A stretch of 64,000 nt of DNA from NCBI RefSeq assembly GCF_019711315.1, contig NZ_CP081294.1, forward strand, positions 1,860,001-1,924,000, given 5' to 3'. Made by a program: the position numbers and the translations under genes. This DNA comes from Qipengyuania gelatinilytica (GTDB lineage Bacteria; Pseudomonadota; Alphaproteobacteria; Sphingomonadales; Sphingomonadaceae). The notes beneath the pieces are model-generated. The model did no database searches. It was given only the letters and a program-made list of their open reading frames with translations, and was not told where the DNA came from. Below are positions 50,399 through 59,419 of the stretch, piece after piece (position 1 is the stretch's first letter; each line of letters begins with the position of its first letter).

Positions 50399-51608
50399 GC
50401 GCGCAAGGCAACTCGACGCGGGCGACCCGCTGGCCGAATATCGCGAGCGGTTCGACGTGCCTGAGGGCGTCATCTATCTCGACGGCAATTCCCTCGGCTG
50501 CCTGCCCAGGGCGACCCCTGCGCGGCTGGAAGAGGTCGTGCGCGAGGAATGGGGCCGTGACCTCATCCGCAGCTGGAACACGGCGGGCTGGATCGACCTG
50601 CCCGCAAAGGTCGGCGGCAAGATTGCGCCGCTTATCGGGGCAAAGCCCCATGAGGTCATCGTCGCTGACAGCGTATCGGTGAACCTGTTCAAGCTGATTT
50701 CCGCCGCGCTCGCCATGCGTCCCGGACGCAAGGTGGTGCTCAGCGAGCCGGGCAATTTCCCGACCGACATCTACATGATCGAAGGGCTGGAAAAGCAGGG
50801 CCTTGCCGAGCGCCGGCTCTCCGAGCGCGGCAAGCTGCTCGAGGCGCTGGACGAGGACGTGGCGCTGCTCCTCCTCACTCATGCGCATTACAAGACCGGT
50901 GAGCTGTTCGACATGGGGGCGCTGACCCGCGCCGCGCATGAGGCAGGCGCGCTGGTGCTGTGGGACCTCTCGCATTCGGGCGGCGCGCTGCCGGTCGATC
51001 TGAACGCCTGCGAGGCCGATTTCGCGGTTGGCTGCGGCTATAAGTATCTGAACGGCGGCCCCGGCGCCCCGGCCTACGCCTTCGTGGCCGAGCGGCATCT
51101 TGCGGACACGCAGCAGCCGCTGTCCGGCTGGATGGGCCACGCCAAACCCTTCGCCTTCAGCGACGACTACACACCCGCGCCGGGGATCGAACGCCTGCTG
51201 TGCGGCACGCCCGGCATCCTCGGTCTATCCGCGCTGGAAGTGGGCGTGGACATCATCGCCGAAATCGGGGTCGAGCGGCTCTACGCCAAGTCGCAGAAAC
51301 TGTCGGAATTTTTCCGCCAGTGCCTTAGCGAGAGCGGTGTGGAGCTCGAACTCGTCAGCCCCACCGACCCGGCAAGCCGCGGCAGCCAGCTCTCCTTCCG
51401 CCACGCAGAGGCCTACGCCATCTGCCAAGCCCTCATCGCCCGCGGCGTCATCGGCGACTTCCGCGACCCCGACATCCTCCGCTTCGGCTTCGCGCCAGCC
51501 TACCTGCGCTTCGAAGACATGGCGGAAGCTGCGCGGCATCTGGTTGAAGTCTTGGAGAATGGCGAGTGGCAACGCGAAGAGTTCCGTCAGAGGGCAGCGG
51601 TTACGTGA
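50391..51608 (+). CDS. kynU: Kynureninase
   Basis: KynU cleaves kynurenine to anthranilate and alanine with PLP. The 405-residue protein shows YLDGNSLGCLPRATPARL, GPGAPAYAF and the PLP-lysine segment GCGYKYLNGGPG. It completes the pathway from tryptophan to anthranilate, which the cell may catabolise further or reuse. It overlaps kynB by eight bases and the next small gene by four. Confidence 0.96.
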   Translation: MIERARQLDAGDPLAEYRERFDVPEGVIYLDGNSLGCLPRATPARLEEVVREEWGRDLIRSWNTAGWIDLPAKVGGKIAPLIGAKPHEVIVADSVSVNLFKLISAALAMRPGRKVVLSEPGNFPTDIYMIEGLEKQGLAERRLSERGKLLEALDEDVALLLLTHAHYKTGELFDMGALTRAAHEAGALVLWDLSHSGGALPVDLNACEADFAVGCGYKYLNGGPGAPAYAFVAERHLADTQQPLSGWMGHAKPFAFSDDYTPAPGIERLLCGTPGILGLSALEVGVDIIAEIGVERLYAKSQKLSEFFRQCLSESGVELELVSPTDPASRGSQLSFRHAEAYAICQALIARGVIGDFRDPDILRFGFAPAYLRFEDMAEAARHLVEVLENGEWQREEFRQRAAVT

Positions 51609-52054
51609 CGACCGCCAGCTATCTCATGCCGGAATTCGAGAAAGAGATTCTCAGTCAACTCGAACGAGCGGTTCCGGAAGATCTGGCCCGCAATGATGAA
51701 GCGCTAATCACGTTGGATGCTCGATCCGAAGAAAAGCGCTTTAGAGACGCGCTGTCTCCCACCCTTGTCGCGGTGCTAATCGACAAGTGGAATAAGGGAA
51801 ACTTGACCTACGTCAGCGAGACCGGGGTCCCGGGTCGAACCTTCGGCAAATCCTTCGTCCAGAAGCGCAAGACAGATTTGACGGCGCAAAGTCGGTTGAT
51901 AGTGCGCGAGAAACTCATGGCTTGGCAGAAAGCTCGCGCCAAGTTTCTTGACGAGCGTGACGAACTTAACTTCGCGTCCGGCATCGAGATAATTTACCCA
52001 GTCTTCAAAGGTCGTTTGATCTTTGATTACGCCTATTCGCTAGAGCTGGACTGA
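51605..52054 (+). CDS. Unrecognised 149-residue protein coupled to kynU
   Basis: A GTG at 51605 overlaps the kynU stop (GTGA) and opens 149 codons. The protein is mixed-charge, without signal peptide or membrane segment, with a helical middle (LIVREKLMAWQKARAKFLDERD) and an acidic Tyr-containing end. Base composition is clearly more AT-rich than kynABU, so it may be a later insertion using the same transcript. I recognise no family. Confidence 0.6.
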   Translation: MTTASYLMPEFEKEILSQLERAVPEDLARNDEALITLDARSEEKRFRDALSPTLVAVLIDKWNKGNLTYVSETGVPGRTFGKSFVQKRKTDLTAQSRLIVREKLMAWQKARAKFLDERDELNFASGIEIIYPVFKGRLIFDYAYSLELD

Positions 52055-52057
52055 GCC

Positions 52058-52699
52058 TCACTCCTCCAGCTCGATGTCCCAATAGAGCCAGTCGCGCCAT
52101 GTCTCGTGGAGGTAGTTCGGCGGGAACATCTTGCCGTGCTGTTGCAATTGCCAGTGGGTCGGACGGATAGGCTCGGCGTAGAGTTGCATGCCCGCCTGTT
52201 TCGGCGTGCGGCCGCCCTTTTTCATGTTGCAGGGTGCGCAGGCGGTGGCGATGTTTTCCCACGTGGTCTTGCCGCCCAGCCGGCGCGGGACGACGTGGTC
52301 GAAGGTCAGATTGCTCTGGTCGCCGCAGAACTGGCAGGAAAACCGGTCGCGCAGGAACAGGTTGAAGCGCGTGAAGGCGGGAAATTCGCTCGGTTTCACA
52401 TATTGCTTCAGCGCGATCACGCTGGGAATCTTCATGTCGAGATTGGGCGAATGCACCTCGCGGTCGTAGGTCGCGATGACGTCCACCCGATCGAGGAAGA
52501 TCGCCTTGATCGCAGTCTGCCAGGGCCACAGGCTGAGCGGGTAATAGGACAGCGGCGTATAGTCCGCGTTCAGTACCAGCGACGGGCAGGACTGGAGGTT
52601 GCGGGTCGGATCCTCCGCTGCGGAGCGGAACCTTGCGGCTCTCTCGATCAGTTCGGCTTTGAACACTTCTTGCGTCCCTCCCTGACTGCGCCGATACAT
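52058..52699 (-). CDS. HNH endonuclease
   Basis: The 213-residue protein has a C-terminal HNH domain: CQFCGDQSNLTFDHVVPRRLGG, then CAPCNMKKGG, with two CxxC zinc pairs and the DH-N-N-H catalytic pattern. The N-terminal half is typical of the chromosomal HNH group found in many alphaproteobacteria. It probably acts in DNA cleavage or repair; the target is unknown. It converges with the small gene after kynU. Confidence 0.9.
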   Translation of the reverse strand: MYRRSQGGTQEVFKAELIERAARFRSAAEDPTRNLQSCPSLVLNADYTPLSYYPLSLWPWQTAIKAIFLDRVDVIATYDREVHSPNLDMKIPSVIALKQYVKPSEFPAFTRFNLFLRDRFSCQFCGDQSNLTFDHVVPRRLGGKTTWENIATACAPCNMKKGGRTPKQAGMQLYAEPIRPTHWQLQQHGKMFPPNYLHETWRDWLYWDIELEE

Positions 52700-52793
52700 C
52701 CATGCGCAGATTCAAGCGTCAAGACTGTTACACACCAGCTATCCACAGGCTTATCCCGTGCCGATGCACCGGCGGGCCGCTAGAAAGGGGCCA

Positions 52794-53624
52794 ATGACCG
52801 TTACCCGCTTCGCCCCAAGCCCGAATGGCTCGCTGCATCTCGGCCATGCCTATTCGGCCATTGTCGCCCACGATCTGGCCAGGGAACGGGGTGGTCGTTT
52901 CCTGCTCCGCGTCGAGGATATCGATGGCGAGCGATCGCTTCCCGAGAAGGCAGAGGAATTTCGCGAAGACCTCGCCTGGCTCGGGCTGGACTGGGAAGAG
53001 GTGCCGGCGCAATCGACCCGGCTCGAAAGCTATGAGCAGGTCGCCCGCGACCTCTTGGGCCGCGGATTGCTCTATCCGTGCAGCTGCACCCGCAAGCAGA
53101 TCATGGCGCTCAAGCCACGCATGGGACCGGAAGGGGCGATCTATCCCGGGACCTGCAAGGGCCGCCTGCTCGATCCGGACAAGCCCGCTGCCCTGCGCCT
53201 CGATGCGGATCGTGCCATGGCGGAGGTCGGCGAACCGTTCTGGGAGGACGAGGTCGGCGGGACGCAGATCGCTGATCCGCGGGTGTTCGGGGATGTCGTC
53301 CTGGTGCGCAAGGATGCGCCCGCCAGCTATCACCTCGCTGCGACGCTCGACGATGCAGCCGATGGCGTCACGCTGGTCACGCGGGGGCAGGACCTGTTCG
53401 CCGTGACGCATATCCACCGGGTCCTGCAGGAACTGCTGCACCTGCCCGTGCCGACGTGGCACCACCATCCGATCCTGCTCGATGACACCGGAGAGAAACT
53501 CGCCAAGCGCCGCAATTCGCCCAGTCTCGCCGATCGCCGCAAGCAAGGCGAGGATGGCAAGGAGCTTGCGGCCCGCCTCAGGGCAGGGGAATTGCCCACT
53601 GGAATTACGCTGGCGAGTGCCTAA
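52794..53624 (+). CDS. gluQ: Glutamyl-Q tRNA(Asp) synthetase
   Basis: GluQ-RS attaches glutamate to the queuosine of tRNA(Asp). The 276-residue protein is a short GluRS-like catalytic domain: RFAPSPNGSLHLGHAYSA (HIGH-type) and KLAKRRNSPS (KMSKS-type), with a CSC...YPGTC zinc-binding cysteine set. It lacks the anticodon-binding domain, which sets it apart from GltX. Start ATG at 52794. Confidence 0.94.
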   Translation: MTVTRFAPSPNGSLHLGHAYSAIVAHDLARERGGRFLLRVEDIDGERSLPEKAEEFREDLAWLGLDWEEVPAQSTRLESYEQVARDLLGRGLLYPCSCTRKQIMALKPRMGPEGAIYPGTCKGRLLDPDKPAALRLDADRAMAEVGEPFWEDEVGGTQIADPRVFGDVVLVRKDAPASYHLAATLDDAADGVTLVTRGQDLFAVTHIHRVLQELLHLPVPTWHHHPILLDDTGEKLAKRRNSPSLADRRKQGEDGKELAARLRAGELPTGITLASA

Positions 53625-53633
53625 GTAGGCGGC

Positions 53634-53864
53634 ATGAACACTGTATTCGTCATCGTCCTGCTCGCGGCCATGGTCATGGTCGTTGTCTCGCTCGTCCGGG
53701 GAGTGGTCGCATTCCTGAAAAGCACGAAGGTCGACCTCGAAAGCGGCCAGCAAGTCGATGCGACCGAGATGCAGCTGAAGCAGAACAAGGCGATGATGGC
53801 GCGCGTGAAATGGCAGGCGGTGGCGATCGTCGTGCTGGCCATCATGATGGCCGTCGCAAACTGA
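53634..53864 (+). CDS. HIG1-domain twin-helix membrane protein
   Basis: The 76-residue protein has two membrane helices (about 2-26 and 56-76) joined by a charged loop rich in Gln/Lys (QLKQNKAMMARVKWQA). The pattern matches the bacterial HIG1 domain, linked in mitochondria to respiratory-complex assembly. It lies nine bases past gluQ. Confidence 0.85.
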   Translation: MNTVFVIVLLAAMVMVVVSLVRGVVAFLKSTKVDLESGQQVDATEMQLKQNKAMMARVKWQAVAIVVLAIMMAVAN

Positions 53865-53877
53865 CGACCCGCCGCAG

Positions 53878-54453
53878 GTGGTAAAGCTCAACAAAATTTA
53901 TACCCGCACGGGCGATGACGGCACGACCGGGCTGGTCGATGGCTCGCGCCTGCCCAAGCATGCCGCCCGGATGGAAGCCATCGGCGCGGTGGACGAAGCC
54001 AACAGTGCGCTCGGCCTTGCTGCCGTAGCGCTGGGCGAGGGCGACCATGCGGACGCAATCTACCGCATCCAGAACGACCTGTTCGATCTCGGTGCCGACC
54101 TTGCGACGCCCGCAGAAGATGGCGACTTCGCCCCTTCGGAGATGGTCTTGCGGATCGTGCCTGCGCAGGTCGAATTGCTGGAAAAGGCCATCGATGCGCT
54201 CAACGATAATCTCGAGCCGCTCACCAGCTTCGTGCTGCCGGGCGGAAGCGAGCAGGCCGCGCGGCTCCATGTGGCAAGGGCGAGTGCTCGCCGTGCCGAA
54301 CGCGCGATGACCGCCATGGCGGACGCCGAGCCGACCAATCCGCAAGCGCTGGCCTATATCAATCGCCTGTCCGATTACCTCTTCGTCCTCGCCCGTGTGG
54401 CCAATGACGGCGGCAAGGGCGACGTGAAGTGGATTCCGGGCGCTAATCGCTAG
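53878..54453 (+). CDS. Cob(I)alamin adenosyltransferase, PduO type
   Basis: The 191-residue enzyme adenosylates cob(I)alamin. It has the N-terminal KIYTRTGDDGTTGLVDGSR ATP-binding pattern, GAVDEANSALG and helical FVLPGGSEQAARLHVARA and RLSDYLFVLAR segments. The PduO family (often called cobO or pduO) is identified by this ATP motif. The GTG at 53878 is 14 bases past the HIG1 gene. Confidence 0.92.
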   Translation: MVKLNKIYTRTGDDGTTGLVDGSRLPKHAARMEAIGAVDEANSALGLAAVALGEGDHADAIYRIQNDLFDLGADLATPAEDGDFAPSEMVLRIVPAQVELLEKAIDALNDNLEPLTSFVLPGGSEQAARLHVARASARRAERAMTAMADAEPTNPQALAYINRLSDYLFVLARVANDGGKGDVKWIPGANR

Positions 54454-54513
54454 CCAGCCTCCCCAGCCTTCGCTAAGCCGCGCGCTTTGCTGCACATGCG
54501 AAGGGATTTTTCG

Positions 54514-55386
54514 ATGAGCAAGACGATCGCCATCATCGGCGCCGGACAGATGGGTTCGGGTATCGCCCAGACTATTGCCCAGCACGGAATGGACGTGTTG
54601 CTGGCAGACGTCAGCCTCGACGTCGCCGAGAAATCCGTGGCGGGCATCGACAAGGCGTTCGGCAAGCTGGTCGGCCGCGGCAAGATCGAGATCGCCGAGG
54701 CGGAAGCCGCCATGAAGCGCATCACGCCGGTCGGCGACTACAGCCGCATGGGCGAGGCCGAACTGATCATCGAGGCCGCCACCGAGAAGGAAGAGATCAA
54801 GAAAGTCATTTTCCAGAAGGCTGGCGAAATGCTCGCCCCCGATGCGATCATGGCTTCGAACACCAGCTCCATCCCGATCACGCGCATGGCGAACTATTCG
54901 CCCGATCCGGCGCGCTTCATCGGCCTGCATTTCTTCAACCCCGTACCGGTGATGGGCCTGATCGAGGTCATCCCGGGCCTTGCGACTTCGGCCACGACCA
55001 CCGACCGCACCAAGGCTTTCGCCGAGGCACTGGGCAAGGAAGTGGTGCTAAGCCAGGATGAACCCGGTTTCGTGGTCAATCGTATCCTGTTGCCGATGAT
55101 CAACGAGTCCGTCTTCGTGCTCGGCCAGTCGACGGCCGGGATCGAGGATATCGACAAGGGCTGCCGTCTTGGCCTCAACCACCCGATGGGGCCGCTCCAG
55201 CTGGCGGACTTCGTCGGGCTCGATACCTGCCTCGATATCCTGATGGTGCTCTACAAGACCACACGCGACACCAAGTACCGGCCGGCGCCGCTGCTGGTGA
55301 AATATGTCGAGGCCGGGTGGCTTGGCCGCAAGACCGGTCGCGGCTTCTACGATTACTCGGGCGAAGAACCGAAACCCACCCGGTAG
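54514..55386 (+). CDS. 3-hydroxybutyryl-CoA dehydrogenase
   Basis: The 290-residue NAD-dependent enzyme converts 3-hydroxyacyl-CoA and acetoacetyl-CoA. It has the Rossmann motif [14 protein letters not shown], the catalytic His in [13 protein letters not shown], and the [16 protein letters not shown] substrate-binding segment. It is monofunctional, like PaaH/HbdA. Starting at the ATG at 54514 gives the standard length. It probably serves fatty-acid or polyhydroxybutyrate metabolism. Confidence 0.93.
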   Translation: MSKTIAIIGAGQMGSGIAQTIAQHGMDVLLADVSLDVAEKSVAGIDKAFGKLVGRGKIEIAEAEAAMKRITPVGDYSRMGEAELIIEAATEKEEIKKVIFQKAGEMLAPDAIMASNTSSIPITRMANYSPDPARFIGLHFFNPVPVMGLIEVIPGLATSATTTDRTKAFAEALGKEVVLSQDEPGFVVNRILLPMINESVFVLGQSTAGIEDIDKGCRLGLNHPMGPLQLADFVGLDTCLDILMVLYKTTRDTKYRPAPLLVKYVEAGWLGRKTGRGFYDYSGEEPKPTR

Positions 55387-55452
55387 GAACTGGCCCACTC
55401 GCGAGGAACTGGGACGGGTTGCCGCCCGTTGGTTGTGCAAAGGAGAATTTGC

Positions 55453-55800
55453 ATGACCGACCGCAAGGTAGAAAGCCAGGAAATGCGTCAGTCGGGCCTC
55501 GCGCCCGAGACGCATAATGACGAGCAGGACGATCACAGGTCGCAGGCACAGGAAGTCGCCGAACAGGCGCAGCAGCTGACCAGCGAAACCGGATCGCCGA
55601 CCGAAAGCATCAAGGGCGACAACAAGTCCGGCCTGATGGGCGATTCCACGCAGGACACGATCGATCACATGCGCGACATGGAAAGCTCGGGCCGGATCGA
55701 CATGGACGCCTATCGCGGCGAGCCCAACCACGACGATAACGAAGGCAAATACGGCAAGAGCAACGAAGTCGATCCGGACCTTCCGAACGAGAACGACTGA
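55453..55800 (+). CDS. Acidic disordered protein of unknown function
   Basis: The 115-residue protein is very hydrophilic and acidic, rich in D, E, N, Q and S, with no Cys and no hydrophobic core. AAAGGAG precedes the ATG at 55453. Its composition resembles intrinsically disordered stress proteins, but I match no family. It is convergent with the DUF202 gene and their stop codons abut. Confidence 0.75.
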   Translation: MTDRKVESQEMRQSGLAPETHNDEQDDHRSQAQEVAEQAQQLTSETGSPTESIKGDNKSGLMGDSTQDTIDHMRDMESSGRIDMDAYRGEPNHDDNEGKYGKSNEVDPDLPNEND

Positions 55801-56211
55801 TCAGCCGGCGATATCGCCATCGTTGAGGAGCCACAGGCCCGCGGTAAGGATCGCGGCGCCTGTGGCCACGGCGTAGGCCATGATCTTGAAATTGGGGGTC
55901 GGGATGGCCTCGAACTCGTGCGGATTGAGCCTTTGCAGCGTCCTGCAGGCTCGCCGTTCTGCGGTTACCGCCAACCAGGCACCGCCGACGATGAACATCG
56001 TCGCGATGGCTTTTGCGAGCCAGGGTGGCTCGAATTCACCGAATACGGCCCGAAAGCCCAATCCGATGCCGATTGCCGCAAAGGCGGTACGCATCCAGCC
56101 TGCAAAGGTCCGCTCCATCGCCATGATGTTGCGGTCCTCGGCGAGATCGGTGCGGAACTCCGCCCACTCGGTGCTTTTGTCTTTACCTTCCGGCGGATCG
56201 TCCTGGGCCAT
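55801..56211 (-). CDS. DUF202 (YidH-like) membrane protein
   Basis: The 136-residue protein starts with RTDLAEDRNIMAMERTFAGWMRTAFAAIGIG, the DUF202 signature, followed by three membrane helices. Function unknown; YidH is a small inner-membrane protein in E. coli. Confidence 0.88.
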   Translation of the reverse strand: MAQDDPPEGKDKSTEWAEFRTDLAEDRNIMAMERTFAGWMRTAFAAIGIGLGFRAVFGEFEPPWLAKAIATMFIVGGAWLAVTAERRACRTLQRLNPHEFEAIPTPNFKIMAYAVATGAAILTAGLWLLNDGDIAG

Positions 56212-56252
56212 GCCCTTTCAAGCGGATAAGGCCTTGATGGGTTCCTGACCGT

Positions 56253-56657
56253 TTACAGCGGGTCGGTCGTGGAGAAAGGCTCGGTATCGTTGATGAGGTA
56301 GCTATTGTCGGGCGGCGTCGTGTCCGCCGGGCCGTCATTGGATCCTGCCGCAGCGTACCAGCTGTCGAGGCTCGGCGCTTCGCCCTCGGTGCCGCTTTCC
56401 GCATACCAGCTTTCGAGATCGAGCTCTTCTTCTGCGGGCGGCTGGCCTTCCGGTCTCGTGCTTCTGGACGAAGAGCCGGTGCCGGATTGCATCTGCCGCG
56501 AGGGGGCCAGAGTCTTGGTCCCGTGCTTGTCCTGGAACGCCATTTCGGCATCGCGCATGCCGGCTTCCCGACTGAAATAGCTCGAAATGCCGTAGAGCAT
56601 CGCGGCGCACAGGCCGACAATGACCCCGAGTCCGATGAATGTCGTGCGTAAGGACAT
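56253..56657 (-). CDS. Membrane-anchored protein with tandem SWYA motifs
   Basis: The 134-residue protein has one N-terminal membrane helix (about 6-26) and a long low-complexity, acidic/Ser-rich tail. Within the tail, LDLESWYAESG and PSLDSWYAAAG are an approximate tandem repeat 18 residues apart, ending in NSYLINDTEPF. The pattern suggests linear binding motifs exposed on one face of the membrane. No family is recognised. It lies 24 bases upstream of the mutS stop. Confidence 0.7.
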   Translation of the reverse strand: MSLRTTFIGLGVIVGLCAAMLYGISSYFSREAGMRDAEMAFQDKHGTKTLAPSRQMQSGTGSSSRSTRPEGQPPAEEELDLESWYAESGTEGEAPSLDSWYAAAGSNDGPADTTPPDNSYLINDTEPFSTTDPL

Positions 56658-56681
56658 GCCCGCGTAATTAGCGCCGATTGG

Positions 56682-59306
56682 TTAATTTGCGCTTTTCGCC
56701 GCTTCCGCCTTGAGCCGGTACAATTCCTCGAGCGCTTCGCGCGGGGACAAGGCATCGACGTCGAGTGCCTCGATCGCGTCGCGAAGCGCATCGCACTGCT
56801 CTTCTTCGGCCTGCGCGGTGACTGCGAAAAGCGGCAAATCGCCGAGCCCTGCGGCAAGCCCGCCGGTCTGCTCGCGACCCTTTTCCAGCTTGTCGAGCAC
56901 GGCCTTGGCCCGCTTGATCACCGGCCTGGGAAGGCCGGCCAGCTTGGCGACCGACAGGCCATAGCTGCGGTCGGCGGCGCCTTTTGCAAGTTCGTGCAGG
57001 AGGACGAGGTCGCCCTTCCATTCGCGCGCGCGGACATGGTGGAGGCTCAGGGCGTCGCAGGTCTCCGCGAGGCGGGAGAGCTCGTGATAATGCGTTGCGA
57101 ACAGGCAGCGGCATGCCAGTTGCTCGTGCACCGCCTCTACCACCGCCCAAGCAAGCGCCATGCCGTCATAGGTCGAGGTGCCGCGCCCGACCTCGTCGAG
57201 GATGACGAAGCTGCGGTCGGTCGCCTGGCTCAGGATCGCCGCTGTCTCGACCATTTCGACCATGAAGGTCGAGCGCCCCCGGGCGAGATTGTCCGACGCG
57301 CCGACACGGCTGAACAGCCTGTCTGCAAGGCCGATGCGCGCGGATGTTGCGGGCACGAAGCTTCCGGCCTGCGCGAGCAGGATGATCAGCGCATTCTGAC
57401 GCAGGAAAGTCGATTTACCGCCCATGTTCGGGCCGCCGATGAGCCACAGCCGGTCGTCGGGGCCAAGCGTGCAGTCGTTCGCCACGAAACGTTCGCCGGT
57501 CTTGGCGAGCGCCTGCTCCACGACCGGGTGACGCCCCCCGATGATTTCGAGGCAGGACTCGTCCAGCATTTCGGGGCGCGACCAGTCGCCTTCCACGGCC
57601 CGTTCGGCAAGCGCAGCGCAGACGTCGATCCGCGCCAGGGCGGCAGCGGTTGCAGCGATGGCTTCACGGGCGGCAAAGACTTCGCCGACCAGTTCTTCGA
57701 AATGGGCCTCTTCGGCGGCGAGGGCATGCGCGCCTGCCTCGGCAATCCGGCTGGCTTCCTCGTGCAGGCCGACCGAATTGAACCGGACCGCGCCTGCCAT
57801 CGTCTGGCGATGGGTGAAACCGCTGTCCTGCGCCATCAGCTTGTCGCCGTGCCTGGCGGGCACTTCGATGAAATAGCCGAGCACCTTGTTGTGCTTGATC
57901 TTGAGCGAGGCTGTGTCGGTTTCCGAGCGGTACTTTGCCTCCAGCGCGGCAATCGCCTTGCGGGCATTTCCGGAAGTTTCGCGCAGCGCATCGAGCGCAT
58001 GATCGTAACCGCTGGCAATGAAGCCGCCCTGGCTGCGCTCCGTCGGCGGTGAGGGGACCAGCGCCCGGGCAAGATGGTCCACCAGTGCCGCATGGCCGCC
58101 AAGCGCAGAGATCATTCCCGACAGCAGTGGCGGCAGGTCGGCGCTCGCGCCGAGCATGTCGCGGACTCGCCGTGCCTCGGCGAGGCCATCGCGGATCTGG
58201 CCGAGATCGCGTGGGCTCCCGCGACCGGCGACCAGCCTGCCGAGCGCGCGGCCGATATCGGGCGCCTGCCGCAGGACCGCGCGCAGGTCTGCCCGGAGCA
58301 GCGGGTCCGCGTGGAAATGCTGCACACTCGCGAGACGCGCTTCTACTGCGGACAGATCGGCGAGCGGGGCCGAAAGGTCTTCGGCCAGCTGGCGCGCACC
58401 CGCGCCGGTCGCGCAGCGATCGAGACAGGCGATCAGGCTCCCTTCGCGCCCGCCGTTTTGCGCTGCGAGGATTTCGAGGCTCGAACGGGTCGCTGCGTCC
58501 ATCGCCAGATGCGCTTTGCTGCCGCGCGCGACAGGAGGCAGGAGGAAGGGCAGTTTGCCGCGGCCTGCATGATCGAGATAGGCGATCAGCCCGGCGGCAG
58601 CAGCCAGCATCGGGCGCGAAAAATCGCCAAGGCCGTCAAGGGTTGCCAGCCCGTGGATGTCCTTGAGCCGGGCTTCGCCGTCTTCACTGCGGAAATCGTG
58701 GCGCGGACGGGTAATGATGCCCTCTGCAACCTCGTCCCAGTCGTCAGGAGCCACGATTTCGCTCGCCCCGAGGCGGGCAAGCGCGGCATCGATCCGGTCG
58801 GGCGCGCAGTCTTCCAGCTCCATCCGGCCGGTAGAAATGTCGCACGCAGCAATTCCGATCCCGTCGCGAACGGGCGCGACGGCGACAAGCAAGTTCGCGC
58901 GGCGCGGTTCGAGGAGTGCCTCTTCCGTCAGCGTCCCGGCAGTAACAAGCCGCACGATATCGCGGGCGACCAGTGCCTTCGACACGGGTTTGCCCTCGCG
59001 CTTGGCGCGCTCCTTGGCTTCGTCGGGTGTCTCGGTCTGTTCGGCAATCGCGACCCGGCACCCGCCCTTGATCAGCCGCGCAAGATAGCCTTCGGCAGAA
59101 TGGACCGGCACTCCGCACATCGGCACCGGCTCCCCGCCATGTTCGCCGCGCGTGGTGAGTGCGATGTCGAGGACCTGAGACGCTACCTTCGCGTCTTCGA
59201 AGAACAGCTCGAAGAAGTCGCCCATGCGATAAAACAGCAAGGCATCGCCCGCCTCGCGCTTGAGCGCGAGATACTGCTGCATCATCGGTGTGGGTTTGTC
59301 GGCCAT
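56682..59306 (-). CDS. mutS: DNA mismatch repair protein MutS
   Basis: MutS recognises mismatches and starts repair with MutL. The 874-residue protein has an N-terminal mismatch-binding FFYELFFEDA-type motif (here YRMGDFFELFFEDAK), clamp helices, and the ATPase Walker A GPNMGGKSTFLRQ with the DEVGRGTSTYDG Walker B. It is close to the E. coli length. No mutL in the window. Divergent from maeB. Confidence 0.97.
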   Translation of the reverse strand: MADKPTPMMQQYLALKREAGDALLFYRMGDFFELFFEDAKVASQVLDIALTTRGEHGGEPVPMCGVPVHSAEGYLARLIKGGCRVAIAEQTETPDEAKERAKREGKPVSKALVARDIVRLVTAGTLTEEALLEPRRANLLVAVAPVRDGIGIAACDISTGRMELEDCAPDRIDAALARLGASEIVAPDDWDEVAEGIITRPRHDFRSEDGEARLKDIHGLATLDGLGDFSRPMLAAAAGLIAYLDHAGRGKLPFLLPPVARGSKAHLAMDAATRSSLEILAAQNGGREGSLIACLDRCATGAGARQLAEDLSAPLADLSAVEARLASVQHFHADPLLRADLRAVLRQAPDIGRALGRLVAGRGSPRDLGQIRDGLAEARRVRDMLGASADLPPLLSGMISALGGHAALVDHLARALVPSPPTERSQGGFIASGYDHALDALRETSGNARKAIAALEAKYRSETDTASLKIKHNKVLGYFIEVPARHGDKLMAQDSGFTHRQTMAGAVRFNSVGLHEEASRIAEAGAHALAAEEAHFEELVGEVFAAREAIAATAAALARIDVCAALAERAVEGDWSRPEMLDESCLEIIGGRHPVVEQALAKTGERFVANDCTLGPDDRLWLIGGPNMGGKSTFLRQNALIILLAQAGSFVPATSARIGLADRLFSRVGASDNLARGRSTFMVEMVETAAILSQATDRSFVILDEVGRGTSTYDGMALAWAVVEAVHEQLACRCLFATHYHELSRLAETCDALSLHHVRAREWKGDLVLLHELAKGAADRSYGLSVAKLAGLPRPVIKRAKAVLDKLEKGREQTGGLAAGLGDLPLFAVTAQAEEEQCDALRDAIEALDVDALSPREALEELYRLKAEAAKSAN

Positions 59307-59419
59307 GCCCCCGGCCTAGCGAGGGAGAAGGCGATTCGGGAGTCGGCCAAACGCCCTTTCCCCTATGACTTCGCGCAAAATCCTCTTAGGGGCTGTGCGC
59401 AAGATATCAGAGGACACAG

